DNA of 53,068 bases from an uncultured cyanobacterium (GCA_903917565.1 CAIXBB010000035.1:1-53068); one strand, 5' to 3'; counted from the stretch's first letter, positions 1 to 8,328 are shown. Program-made: numbers and translations. Notes: generated by a model from the sequence alone, not told the origin.

Positions 1-138
1 AACACCCGCTGCTGGCGTCAACCCGTAGAAGTGTGGATCAACAAGCCAACAGAGGAACCCAATCCAATGCTCGCGCTACCCTTGATCCAGGCCGCCTGAA
101 TGGCAGCCCAGGAGTGACAACTTCCCTGAAAGTCACCG
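1..138. repeat. Left copy of a 138-base inverted terminal repeat
   Basis: This segment is the exact reverse complement of 52929-53066 as far as base-by-base comparison by eye shows. Identity stops at 138, where the left flank continues with CGGG and the right flank with GGCC. A perfect repeat at both ends of a contig-length sequence usually marks a multicopy element, often an insertion sequence, at which the assembly stopped. No transposase could be recognised in the short visible part, so the element class is unknown. Bases 139-231 between the repeat and the first gene hold nothing I recognise. Confidence 0.85.
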
Positions 139-231
139 CGGGTGGCGATCCCCGTGGACTGGTGGAACGGACGGAAGGTCCACGGGCCCGGCCCGCGCTA
201 GCGTTCAACACATCGTTGTACGGCTGCCGTC

Positions 232-456
232 ATGGTGCTCGGTGTGCGGGTGGAGCCGGAGCTGGAGCGCCAGCTGGATCAGCTCGCGCGGCAGCTGGGC
301 AAGACGCGCAGCGCCTGCATCCGCGAGGCCATCAGCCACTATCTGAGCCGCCATGGCGACGCTGCCGAGGCACGCCGGCAATCGGAACACCTCGCCCAGG
401 TGGAGCCGCCCCACTGGAGTGAGCAGCTGCCCGACTGGAACGACTGGACCGCATGA
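232..456 (+). CDS. Ribbon-helix-helix antitoxin of a MazF-type pair
   Basis: This 74-residue protein begins with a ribbon-helix-helix DNA-binding fold: a short beta strand (MVLGVRVEPEL) and then helices with LDQLARQLGKTRSACIREAI at about residues 15-34, typical of CopG/RelB-type antitoxins. The acidic, Trp-containing tail (PHWSEQLPDWNDW) is the kind of flexible segment that wraps and inhibits a toxin. The stop codon overlaps the start of the next gene by four bases (ATGA, 453-456), so the two are translationally coupled. Antitoxins of this type normally repress their own operon; no operator was identified. The family call is good, but the exact subfamily is not resolved. Confidence 0.8.
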   Translation: MVLGVRVEPELERQLDQLARQLGKTRSACIREAISHYLSRHGDAAEARRQSEHLAQVEPPHWSEQLPDWNDWTA

Positions 457-797
457 CACCAGCCGTTCTGTGCCGCGGATCGGTGGTGACCGTGGCCAGC
501 CCTGGGGTCTACTCCGGAAAACCACGGCCTGCGGTGGTGGTCCAGGCGGATCGCTGGCTCCAGGCCCATCCCAGCGTCACCCTCTGCCCGCTCACCAGCA
601 CCCTCCGGCAGGCCCCCCTGGTGCGGGTCGCCGTGGAGCCCTCAGGGCGCAATGGCCTGCGCAAGCCGTCCCAGCTGATGGTCGACAAACTCTTCACCGT
701 GCCGGTCCAGGCGGTGGGCGAGGTGGTGGGGCAGCTGGAGCCCCAGGTGCTGGTGGATCTGGATCTGGCCCTGCGGGGTTGGCTGGAGCTGCCCTGA
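453..797 (+). CDS. MazF/PemK-type mRNA interferase toxin
   Basis: This 114-residue protein has the PemK/MazF core: an N-terminal RGSVVTVASPG strand, then GKPRPAVVVQAD (a form of the family's KxRPalVvq motif) at about 21-32, and CPLTST at about 45-50, where the family has a strand ending in the catalytic Thr/Ser. The C-terminal GLRKPSQLMVDKL resembles the usual substrate-groove segment that contains LPKPSqv-type motifs. MazF toxins are ribosome-independent endoribonucleases that cleave mRNA at short sites. The ORF starts inside the antitoxin stop codon (ATGA). Length and motifs are complete, so an active toxin is expected. Confidence 0.85.
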   Translation: MTPAVLCRGSVVTVASPGVYSGKPRPAVVVQADRWLQAHPSVTLCPLTSTLRQAPLVRVAVEPSGRNGLRKPSQLMVDKLFTVPVQAVGEVVGQLEPQVLVDLDLALRGWLELP

Positions 798-812
798 GGG
801 CTTGGTGCTCGC

Positions 813-894
813 CGTTTCCTGCATCGTCCGGCCAACGTTTCCTGCATCAGAAGCTCGACGTTTCCAGCATTAGAGTCCCGATATCTGCTGCATC
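813..894. repeat. Four direct repeats with an exact 23-base period upstream of the ATPase gene
   Basis: The 13-mer CGTTTCCTGCATC occurs at 813-825 and again at 836-848. CGTTTCCAGCATT lies at 859-871, and a degenerate fourth copy (TATCTGCTGCATC, 9 of 13 matching) at 882-894. Each start is exactly 23 bases after the previous one, with unrelated 10-base spacers. The array fills the gap between the MazF stop and the DUF4143 ATPase start at 907. A period of about two helical turns suggests a multi-site operator or iteron-like binding array; the binding protein is unknown. It is too short and regular in its spacers to be CRISPR. Confidence 0.75.
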
Positions 895-906
895 GGCACG
901 CCCGCC

Positions 907-2175
907 ATGGCCGCCAGCAACGCCTTGGCCTACCGCCCCCGCATCGCTGACGGCGAGCTGCGCGCCTGCCTGGCTTCCGCCGGCGCGGTGGTGATCGAAG
1001 GACCGAAAGCCTGCGGCAAGACCCGCCTGGCCCAGCAGCTGGCCGCCTCCACCGTGCTGCTGGATGTGGACACCGCCGCCCGCCAGGCGCTGGCGGTGGA
1101 TCCGGCCCTGGTGTTGGCGGGTCCTCGGCCGCGCCTGCTGGATGAGTGGCAGGTGGAGCCGGCGCTCTGGAACCTGGTGAGGCGGGCCGTGGATGCCGTC
1201 GAGGCGCCGGGGCAATTTCTGATCACCGGTTCGGCGGTGCCGGCCGATGACGCCGAGCGCCATACCGGGGCGGGCCGCTTTTCGTTTCTGCGGCTGCGGC
1301 CCATGACCTTGCGGGAGAGCGGCGCCGGCCAGGGCGGCGTCTCGCTGGCGGCGCTGCTGGCGGGGGAGCCGCCCAGCTGCTCCGATCCAGGGCTGGCGAT
1401 GGCGGATCTGGCCGAGCTGGTGTGCCGCGGCGGCTGGCCGGCCCAGCTGGAGCGGCCCCTGGCGGCGGCCTCCCGGGCCGCCCGCGACTACCTGGAGCAG
1501 GTGCGCCAGGTGGATGTGCAGCGGGTGGATGGGCGGCGGCGGGATCCCCAGCGGCTGGGGGCCCTGCTGCGTTCCCTCGGCCGCAACGTGGCCACCGAGG
1601 TGAGCCTGGCCACCCTGGCGGCCTATGCCGGCGGCGCCGATGGCCCGCTCGACCCGCGCACCGTTTCCGACCACCTGTTGGCCCTGGAGCGGTTGATGGT
1701 GCTGGAAAACCAGCCCGCCTGGCGGCCCCATCTGCGTTCCAAGGCGGCCCTGCGCCAGGCCCCCCGGCGCCACTTCTGCGACCCCTCCCTGGCGGTGGCG
1801 GCCCTCGGCGGCAGCCCCGATCGCCTGCTCAAGGATCTGGAATGGCTGGGATTGCTGTTCGAGTCGCTCGTGATCCGTGACCTGCGGGTGCTGGCTCAGG
1901 CGCTCGATGGCGAGGTGTTCCACTACCGCGACAACTACGGCGTCGAGGTGGACGCGATCGTGCAGCTGCGCGATGGCCGCTGGGGCGCGATCGAGGTGAA
2001 GCTGGGCCAGGGCCAGGTGGAGGCCGCCGCCGCAGGCCTGCTGCGCTTTCGCCAACAGATCGACACCAGCCGCACCGGCGAACCCGCCTTCCTGGCGGTG
2101 GTCTGCGGCAGCGGCTATGGCTACCGGCGGGCGGATGGCATCGCCGTGGTGCCGGTGGGGGCGCTGGGGCCGTGA
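907..2175 (+). CDS. AAA-type ATPase with C-terminal DUF4143 domain
   Basis: This 422-residue protein carries a P-loop at about residues 32-39 (GPKACGKT) and a Walker B-like LLDEWQ near residue 79, followed by a LITGSA sensor strand, as in the DUF4143 'ATP-binding protein' family. Its C-terminal third holds the DUF4143 region. GVEVDAIV, then IEVKLG, form the D...ExK pattern of a restriction-endonuclease-like fold. The molecular role of the family is poorly known; it is common in accessory DNA next to toxin-antitoxin genes, as here. The ATG at 907 follows directly after the 23-base repeat array, which probably controls it. Full length, no damage seen. Confidence 0.8.
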   Translation: MAASNALAYRPRIADGELRACLASAGAVVIEGPKACGKTRLAQQLAASTVLLDVDTAARQALAVDPALVLAGPRPRLLDEWQVEPALWNLVRRAVDAVEAPGQFLITGSAVPADDAERHTGAGRFSFLRLRPMTLRESGAGQGGVSLAALLAGEPPSCSDPGLAMADLAELVCRGGWPAQLERPLAAASRAARDYLEQVRQVDVQRVDGRRRDPQRLGALLRSLGRNVATEVSLATLAAYAGGADGPLDPRTVSDHLLALERLMVLENQPAWRPHLRSKAALRQAPRRHFCDPSLAVAALGGSPDRLLKDLEWLGLLFESLVIRDLRVLAQALDGEVFHYRDNYGVEVDAIVQLRDGRWGAIEVKLGQGQVEAAAAGLLRFRQQIDTSRTGEPAFLAVVCGSGYGYRRADGIAVVPVGALGP

Positions 2176-2230
2176 GGCTCTGGGGCCGTGCGTACTGGTC
2201 TAGTCTGGTCTGGTTGATCCGTGTGCGGCC

Positions 2231-2509
2231 ATGGTGTCCCGTACCAGCCCTGGTCAGAGCAGGGGCCCGAGCCGTGTGGTGAACATGCTCGAAGCCAAGA
2301 CCCACCTCTCGCGGCTCGTGGAGGCGATCGAAACCGGCGCCGAAGCCGAAGTGGTGATCGCCCGCAACGGTCGGCCCGTGGCACGGCTCACCAGCCTGCA
2401 GGCCCCTGAACGGCCCCGCCGGTTGGGCATCGCCCGGGGGCAGTTCGTGGCGCCCGACTCCATCGATGGCGCCAACCATCTGATCGCCGACCTGTTCGAG
2501 CAGGGTTGA
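2231..2509 (+). CDS. Phd/YefM-type antitoxin
   Basis: The core NMLEAKTHLSRLVEAIETG, then VVIARNGRPVARL, is the Phd/YefM antitoxin signature: an N-terminal dimerising, DNA-binding domain with a C-terminal toxin-binding tail. The ATG at 2231 gives 92 residues, but the conserved part begins at VVNMLEAK, so GTG at 2276 or 2279, or ATG at 2285, are realistic alternatives and closer to family length. The stop overlaps the start of the VapC toxin gene (TGATG, 2507-2511), giving translational coupling. It should neutralise the downstream PIN toxin and autorepress the pair. Confidence 0.82.
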   Translation: MVSRTSPGQSRGPSRVVNMLEAKTHLSRLVEAIETGAEAEVVIARNGRPVARLTSLQAPERPRRLGIARGQFVAPDSIDGANHLIADLFEQG

Positions 2510-2901
2510 TGCGCCTGCTGCTTGATACCCACACCTTTCTCTGGGCGATCACCGATGACCCGAAGCTTGGGCCCCTCAGCCGTGAGCTGATCACCCAGCA
2601 GGCCAGCGCGGTGTTCCTCAGCCATGTTTCGCTCTGGGAGATCGCCATCAAGCACGGCCTCGCCCGCGGCGACATGCCCCTGTCGGCTCGCGAGGCCATC
2701 CCCTGGGCGGAGCAATCCGGCTTTGCGTTCCTCCCGATCGACCTCCCCCATCTGCTGGCGCTCGAACAGCTGCCCCTGCACCTCCGCGATCCGTTTGACC
2801 GTCTGCTGGTGGCCCAGGCCATCAGCGGCCCGTTCACCCTGCTCAGTGCCGACGCGGCGTTCACCGCCTATGGCTGCCCTCTGCAGGATGCGCGCGGCTG
2901 A
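2509..2901 (+). CDS. PIN-domain toxin (VapC-type ribonuclease)
   Basis: This 130-residue PIN protein has RLLLDTHTFLW at the N-terminus (first catalytic Asp), SLWEIAIK around residues 43-50 (Glu), RDPFDRLLVAQA around 95-106 (third acidic residue) and LLSADAAF near 113-120 (fourth). All four acidic positions expected for Mg-dependent RNA cleavage are therefore present. ATG at 2509 shares its A with the antitoxin stop; an upstream TTG at 2506 is less likely. VapC-type toxins cleave tRNA or rRNA and are held inactive by the cognate antitoxin, here the Phd/YefM-type protein just upstream. Confidence 0.85.
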   Translation: MRLLLDTHTFLWAITDDPKLGPLSRELITQQASAVFLSHVSLWEIAIKHGLARGDMPLSAREAIPWAEQSGFAFLPIDLPHLLALEQLPLHLRDPFDRLLVAQAISGPFTLLSADAAFTAYGCPLQDARG

Positions 2902-2983
2902 AGCGGGCAGAGCCCGGCCACCCACGCCAAACTGGCCCCATGAGCGCCTCGGCCCGCCTCTCCAGCACAGGCTTCCTGCTGCC

Positions 2984-5323
2984 ATGAACGAGGCTGAAAC
3001 CCGCGCCGAGCTGATCGATCCGTTGCTGGTGGCGGCCGGTTGGGGTGTGGTGGAGGGCAGCCGCATTTGCCGCGAGTTTCCGATCGCTCCCGGGCGCATT
3101 GAAGGCGGCGGCCGCCGCGGCAAATCCCTCAGTGCCGACTACGTGCTCAGCTACCGCAACACCGCCCTGGCGGTGGTGGAAGCCAAGGCCGATGGGCTGC
3201 CGCTCTCTGAAGGCGTCGGCCAGGCCAAGGAGTATGCCGCCAAGCTCCAGCTGCGCTTCACCTACGCCAGCAATGGCAAGGGCATCTACGCCATTGATAG
3301 GGACTCGGGCGAGGAGGGGGAGGCCGACGGCTTCCCCACGCCCCAGAAGCTGTGGGCGCGCACCTTCGCCGAAGAGAACGCCTGGCGCGATCGCTTCGCC
3401 GCCATCCCCTACCCCGACAAGGGCGGCAGCTGGCAGATCCGCTTCTACCAGGAGATCGCCGTGAAGCGAGTGCTGGAGGCGATCGCCTCCGGCCACAACC
3501 GCATCCTGCTGACGCTGGCCACCGGCACCGGCAAGACCTCCATCGCCTTCCAGATCCTCTGGAAGCTGTTTGCGGCCCGCTGGAACCTTTCCGGCGAACC
3601 CACCCGCCGGCCCCGCATCCTGTTTCTGGCCGATCGCAACAACCTCGCCGATCAGGCTTTCAACGACTTCACCGCCTTCGCATCCTTCGAAGAGAACGCC
3701 CTGGCGCGGATCGAACCCGATGACTTGCGCAAAAAGGGTCGGGTGCCCACCTACGCCAGCGTCTTCCTCACCATCTTCCAGACCTTCATGAGCGGCCCGC
3801 CGGTGGACGGCAAGCCCTCCCCCTGGTTAGGCCAGTACCCCGCCGATTTCTTTGATGTCATCGTGATCGATGAATGCCACCGGGGCGGCGCCAACAACGA
3901 ATCCACCTGGCGGGGCATCCTCGAGTATTTCGCCCCCGCTGTGCAGCTGGGCCTCACCGCCACCCCCCGCCGCGCCGGCAACACCGACACCTACGCCTAC
4001 TTCGGCGAACCGGTCTACAGCTACTCGCTCAAGGAGGGCATCAACGACGGCTTCCTCACCCCCTTCCGCGTCAAGCAGATCACCACCACCCTCGACGAGT
4101 ACGTCTACACCCCCGACGACACGGTGGTGGAAGGGGAGATCGAGGCCGGCAAGCTCTACAAGGAGGCCGATTTCAACCGCATCATCGAGATCCAGCAGCG
4201 GGAGCGCCAGCGGGTCGAGATCGTCATGGCTCAGATCGATCAGCGCCAGAAGGCGATCGTGTTCTGCGCCACCCAGGACCACGCCCTGGCCATCCGCGAC
4301 CTGATCAACCAGCTCAAGAGCAGCAGCGATCCCAACTACTGCCAGCGGGTCACCGCCAACGACGGCGAGCTGGGCAACACCTGGCTGCGGGCCTTCCAGG
4401 ACAACGAGAAGACGATCCCCACCATCCTCACCACGTCGCAAAAGCTCTCCACCGGTGTGGACGCCCGCAATGTGCGCACCATCGTGCTGCTGCGGCCCGT
4501 GAATTCGATGATCGAGTTCAAGCAGATCATCGGCCGTGGCACCCGCCTGTTCGACGGCAAGGATTACTTCACCATCGTCGACTTCGTGAAGGCCCACCAC
4601 CACTTCAGCGATCCGGAGTGGGATGGGGAGCCGCTGGAGCCTGGGGAGATCGAGCCCAAGGCTGTGGTTCCTGATGGCGAACCCGAGCCGCCCAAGGAGG
4701 GGGACGATGAGCCGGAAGGGCCCAAGCGCCGCCCCACCAAGGCCCGCATCAAGCTGGGTGATGGCAAGGAGCGCTCGATCCAGCACATGCTGGTCACCTC
4801 CTTCTGGCATCCCGATGGCCGGCCGATGAGCTCCCAGCAGTTCATCGAGCTGCTCTACGGCCAGCTGCCGGAGTTCGTGAAGGATGAGGCCGAACTGCGC
4901 GAGCTCTGGAGTGCGCCCGACACCCGCCGCAAGCTGCTGCAGGGGCTGGAGGAGAAGGGCTTCGGCTCTGATCAGCTGGCGGAGATGCAGCGGATCATCG
5001 AGGCCGAGAACAGCGATCTGTTCGATGTGCTGGCCCATGTGGCCTATGCCCTGCCGCCCGTTCCCCGCCAGGAGCGGGCCGAGAACGCCCGCCTCTACAT
5101 CCACTCCAAATTCACCAGCAAGCAGCAGGTCTTCCTCAACTTCGTGCTGCAGCACTACGTGAGCACGGGGGTGCAGGAGCTGGCCACCGAGAAGCTCACC
5201 CCCCTGCTGCAGCTCCGCTACCAGAACTCGATTGCTGATGCCGTCGCCGATCTCGGCCCGCCTACCGAAATCGGCCAGGTGTTTACGGGCTTTCAGCGTT
5301 ATCTCTACGAGCCGCAAGGGTGA
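2984..5323 (+). CDS. hsdR: Type I restriction enzyme R subunit (EcoEI-type)
   Basis: This 779-residue HsdR-like motor nuclease starts at ATG 2984 (MNEAETRAEL). The frame is open far upstream, but that part overlaps VapC and has no homology. The N-terminal nuclease has D52 and E66-x-K68 of a PD-(D/E)xK site. The helicase part has Walker A near 180 (ATGTGKTS), a DECH box at 296-299, LTATPRR, and a late motif IIGRGTRL. The C-terminus matches the EcoEI_R_C type. HsdR translocates and cuts DNA only when docked on an HsdM/HsdS methylase. Neither partner lies in this window; the next gene is on the other strand. It may use subunits elsewhere or be an orphan. Confidence 0.85.
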   Translation: MNEAETRAELIDPLLVAAGWGVVEGSRICREFPIAPGRIEGGGRRGKSLSADYVLSYRNTALAVVEAKADGLPLSEGVGQAKEYAAKLQLRFTYASNGKGIYAIDRDSGEEGEADGFPTPQKLWARTFAEENAWRDRFAAIPYPDKGGSWQIRFYQEIAVKRVLEAIASGHNRILLTLATGTGKTSIAFQILWKLFAARWNLSGEPTRRPRILFLADRNNLADQAFNDFTAFASFEENALARIEPDDLRKKGRVPTYASVFLTIFQTFMSGPPVDGKPSPWLGQYPADFFDVIVIDECHRGGANNESTWRGILEYFAPAVQLGLTATPRRAGNTDTYAYFGEPVYSYSLKEGINDGFLTPFRVKQITTTLDEYVYTPDDTVVEGEIEAGKLYKEADFNRIIEIQQRERQRVEIVMAQIDQRQKAIVFCATQDHALAIRDLINQLKSSSDPNYCQRVTANDGELGNTWLRAFQDNEKTIPTILTTSQKLSTGVDARNVRTIVLLRPVNSMIEFKQIIGRGTRLFDGKDYFTIVDFVKAHHHFSDPEWDGEPLEPGEIEPKAVVPDGEPEPPKEGDDEPEGPKRRPTKARIKLGDGKERSIQHMLVTSFWHPDGRPMSSQQFIELLYGQLPEFVKDEAELRELWSAPDTRRKLLQGLEEKGFGSDQLAEMQRIIEAENSDLFDVLAHVAYALPPVPRQERAENARLYIHSKFTSKQQVFLNFVLQHYVSTGVQELATEKLTPLLQLRYQNSIADAVADLGPPTEIGQVFTGFQRYLYEPQG

Positions 5324-5369
5324 GCATTGGCCTGATCATGCTTTTCGTGAGGTGGGGGCTCTGCCCTGA

Positions 5370-6950
5370 TCAGCGGCGCTGGAACACCCCCTGGCCGTTG
5401 AGGTTGAGATTATCGATCCGCACCGCCGAGGCACGGCTGCCGGGGCCGACCGTGAAGGTCACGGCACTGGGGCCATAGGCGTTCTCGCCGCTGGGCTGGT
5501 AGCGGAAGCTGTCGCCGCTCACCGGGGTGAGCGGAAAGGAGCGGAGCCGGGGGCCCAGCTGCAGGGCCAGACCATCACCGCGGCGCACCACTGAGATCGG
5601 GCCCACGTAGGCGTTGGCGTAGGCCCCGGTGTAGGCGCCGGCGGGGCGGGCCGGCAGCGGCCGGGCCGGGGTGACCACCGTCGGGTAGTCCTGCTGCTGC
5701 ATGGCCTGGAACAGGGGGTGCAGGGCGGCCAGGTAGTCAAGCCGAACCTCTCCGGTGGTGGCCAGGTCGAGGAAGCTGAGGCTCAGGGCCTCCGGCACCC
5801 CCAGCGGCTGGCTGTTGGAGAGCACGGCGATGCCGAGGGATTCCGCCGGCAACAGGTAGACGGCCGTGGCGGCGCCGAGATCGAAGGCTCCCGAATGGCT
5901 CAGCTGCACCGTGCCACGGTCTGTGTAGCTCACGTTCCAGCCCAGTCCGTAGAAGCCGGCCCGGTCGGTGGCTGGATCGCGGGGCTGGTGGCTGACGATC
6001 TGGGGCCGGTGGGTCTCGGCGAGGGCCGCCGCAGCCACCACCGGACGGCCATCGAGACGGCCGCCAGCCAGCTGCAGCCGCAGCCACTGGCCCAGATCCC
6101 TGACGCTGGAGCTCACCCCGCCGGCGGGAGCCTGGGCATCGGCATCCCGCTGGTAACGGGCCACCCAGCGGCCCCCCTCCGGCACGTGCAGGGACGCGTG
6201 GTTGGTGGCGTTGACGAAATCGCTGTACCGGGAGCTGGTGCGGGCCATACCCAGGGGCCGGTAGAGCCGTTCGCTGGAGAGCTGCTCCCAGGGGCGGCCC
6301 ACGGCGTTGGCGGCGGCCACGGCGCCGGCGGTGAAGCCGAAGTTGGTGTAGGCGTAATCGGCACGGAAACGGTTGCCGGTGGGGAGCAGCCGCAGGCGCG
6401 CGAGGATCGTGGCCCGATCGAAGCCCAGGTCTTCGAGGTGATCGCCGGCGTGGTCGGGCAGGCCGCTGCGGTGGGCCAGCAGATCGCGGATGGTCACAGC
6501 GGCGGCGATGGCCGGCGGACCGATCCGGGCCTCCGGCAGGGTGCGCAGCACCGGGTCGTTCCAGCCCAGGCGCCCGTCGCCCACCAGGCCCGCCACCACC
6601 GTGGAAGCGATCGGCTTCGAGAGCGACGCCAGCTGGAAGATGGTGTCGGCATCGACGGCACCGGGCTGTCCCACCTTCCGTACGCCGTAGCCCTTGAGGA
6701 ACACCACCCGGTCGCCCTGCACCACAACGATCGCCAGGCCCGGCACGCCGGTGCGGCGCAGCATCCCGCTGGCCAGGGCGTCGAGCTTCGGCAGGGCGGC
6801 GGTCAGCCGGCCCGCCGTGACCTGGCGCGGTGGCGGGGGTGGCCCGGAAGGGGGCTCGGCGCCCCTGGCGGCACGGAGAGGGTGGACCGCCAGGGCAAGG
6901 CCTAGGACCAGAGCGGCCGCCCCGGGGCGACGGAGGACGCGTGGGGCCAA
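5370..6950 (-). CDS. Serine hydrolase of the class C beta-lactamase / D-peptidase family
   Basis: This 526-residue exported protein has a signal peptide at residues 1-30 (hydrophobic ALVLGLALAVHPL, cleavage near ARG-AEP). The serine hydrolase triad motifs are intact: S109-x-x-K112 (SLSK), Y201-T-N203, and an HSG box near residue 355 replacing KTG. Downstream is a roughly 100-residue beta-rich domain (GAYTGAYANAYVGPI...) like the DUF3471 domains found behind such enzymes. Family members are D-aminopeptidases, esterases or penicillin-binding-like hydrolases; this sequence does not fix the substrate. It stands alone, convergent with hsdR and 35 bases after the FUSC gene on the same strand. Confidence 0.8.
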   Translation of the reverse strand: MAPRVLRRPGAAALVLGLALAVHPLRAARGAEPPSGPPPPPRQVTAGRLTAALPKLDALASGMLRRTGVPGLAIVVVQGDRVVFLKGYGVRKVGQPGAVDADTIFQLASLSKPIASTVVAGLVGDGRLGWNDPVLRTLPEARIGPPAIAAAVTIRDLLAHRSGLPDHAGDHLEDLGFDRATILARLRLLPTGNRFRADYAYTNFGFTAGAVAAANAVGRPWEQLSSERLYRPLGMARTSSRYSDFVNATNHASLHVPEGGRWVARYQRDADAQAPAGGVSSSVRDLGQWLRLQLAGGRLDGRPVVAAAALAETHRPQIVSHQPRDPATDRAGFYGLGWNVSYTDRGTVQLSHSGAFDLGAATAVYLLPAESLGIAVLSNSQPLGVPEALSLSFLDLATTGEVRLDYLAALHPLFQAMQQQDYPTVVTPARPLPARPAGAYTGAYANAYVGPISVVRRGDGLALQLGPRLRSFPLTPVSGDSFRYQPSGENAYGPSAVTFTVGPGSRASAVRIDNLNLNGQGVFQRR

Positions 6951-6985
6951 GAGGGCTCTGCGACTGGAGAAAAGCTAGGCCCGCG

Positions 6986-8125
6986 CTAGCGGAGCTCCCG
7001 CAGTGGGTCCATGACGGGGGAGGGACCCGCCAGGGATTGCCCCAGCCAGCGGGCTTCCTCCATCGCCGCCGGGCGCAGGCGAGCCAAGGCGTCAGCCGAG
7101 GCCTCCCCCGTGAGCAGCAAGGCCCGGTACTGCTTCAGGGCCGACGTGGGACGGAACAACAGGCCCGCCGCCAGGGCCAGACCGCAGCCCATCAGGTAGT
7201 CGATCCAGCGGTGGGGGATGTACCAGGCCACCAGGGGGCCGTAGCCGACAAAGGCCACGCCACTGGAAATCAGCGCCGTACGCAGGTACTGAGTCCTGTT
7301 CACGGCCACCATCAGAGCGGCCGTTCCCCCCAACACCAGGCCGGTGCTGACCTCGTTGAGGCCGATGCTGTTGAACACCAGCAGGGGCATCAGGATTCCA
7401 AGGGTCACGCCCACCATTCGATCCCGCACCCGGCCCAGGGTGGCCCCGAGGCTGTCGTTGAGCAGCAGCACCACACCGAAGTAGAGGTATTTGGGCTCAA
7501 CGGCGCCGAGGCCTTCGCCGATGGCCAGGGCCAGCGCCGCGAACACGAGCTTGCGCCAGAAGAAGGCGGAAGCGAGGTTGGTGCGGAGGCGCTGGGCCAG
7601 GGGCGGCTCCCCAGCAGCCGATTCCTTGGTGGGCCTCTCCTTTTGTGGCAGGCCTGCAGGAGTGAGGACGATCTGGGTGACGCTGCCGATGGCGAGCCCG
7701 AGCACGATCGCAGCCAGTTGGTTGCCCACACTCGTCCAGCTGCTGGTGGCACTGAGCAACGGCAGCACACCGGTGATGGCGAGCACGTTGGCCAGCGGCC
7801 GCAGTTTGCCGGGCAGCAGCAGCATCAGACATTGCATGGTGGCCGCCACCAGCCCGAACACGAACACCGTTGGCGCCCCGGCGAAGGCCTCACCCATCAG
7901 CAGGCCGATGGCCATCGACAGGCCAATCACCCCCACCAGCACGGGATAGATCGGCAGCGGCCAGCGGCTGAAATCCGGCCGCACCACCAGCGCGGCCACG
8001 ATCACCCCGTAGGCGGCCTCGCCGCTGGCCAGGCCTAACCCCGCCGCGATGGCGGCCGTGAAGGCCGAAGCCAGGCCGATCACCAGCGCCGCCCGCAACC
8101 CCAAGGGGGGAGCCATGGCGCTCAT
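6986..8125 (-). CDS. FUSC-family (aromatic acid exporter-like) inner-membrane permease
   Basis: About 379 residues from ATG 8125, with many hydrophobic helices: a first block at residues 10-150, a polar middle (TPAGLPQKERPTKES), then a second block from about 190. This two-half arrangement is typical of FUSC/AaeB-like permeases. The longer frame up to 8251 adds only a low-complexity Gly/Ala extension. The start overlaps the stop of the small membrane protein (ATGA, 8122-8125), and that gene overlaps the HlyD adaptor in turn, so the three form one coupled operon. With the divergent TolC gene they make a plausible tripartite efflux pump for organic acids or drugs. The substrate is unknown. Confidence 0.75.
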   Translation of the reverse strand: MSAMAPPLGLRAALVIGLASAFTAAIAAGLGLASGEAAYGVIVAALVVRPDFSRWPLPIYPVLVGVIGLSMAIGLLMGEAFAGAPTVFVFGLVAATMQCLMLLLPGKLRPLANVLAITGVLPLLSATSSWTSVGNQLAAIVLGLAIGSVTQIVLTPAGLPQKERPTKESAAGEPPLAQRLRTNLASAFFWRKLVFAALALAIGEGLGAVEPKYLYFGVVLLLNDSLGATLGRVRDRMVGVTLGILMPLLVFNSIGLNEVSTGLVLGGTAALMVAVNRTQYLRTALISSGVAFVGYGPLVAWYIPHRWIDYLMGCGLALAAGLLFRPTSALKQYRALLLTGEASADALARLRPAAMEEARWLGQSLAGPSPVMDPLRELR

Positions 8126-8328
8126 CGGCGGCGGCCGCCAAGGGCCTGCACCCAGCCCACCAGCAGCACCACCACCAGCAGCGCCACCCAGAACCACAAC
8201 CGCGGCGGGCTGCTGGCGGCGGCCAGGGCCAGCAGCAGCAGGGCCAGCCACGGGGCCGGGGCCGCCCAGGGCGCCAGCCAGGGCCGGAGGGCCTCGCGGA
8301 TCGGATGCTTCTGGCGCGCTTCGTTCAA
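8122..8328 (-). CDS. Small membrane protein of the efflux operon (DUF1656-like position)
   Basis: This 68-residue protein has a charged N-terminus (MNEARQKHPIREALRP), two hydrophobic helices at about 25-40 and 45-60, and a basic end (GGRRR). Its start and stop codons both overlap its neighbours by four bases (ATGA with hlyD at 8325-8328 and with FUSC at 8122-8125), strong evidence that it is translated. In proteobacterial aae-type operons a tiny two-helix protein (AaeX/DUF1656) sits next to the permease and adaptor; this protein has the same setting, though I cannot confirm sequence homology. Role unknown, perhaps assembly or stability of the permease. Confidence 0.7.
   Translation of the reverse strand: MNEARQKHPIREALRPWLAPWAAPAPWLALLLLALAAASSPPRLWFWVALLVVVLLVGWVQALGGRRR

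Noticed and set aside
813-894. CRISPR array
   Set aside because: Units of 13 bases with 10-base spacers are far too short, and no cas genes are nearby.
3827-5317. Long minus-strand frame (496 codons) opposite hsdR
   Set aside because: It mirrors third-position GC bias of the real gene; its translation has repetitive Leu/Gly/Asp composition and no family motifs.
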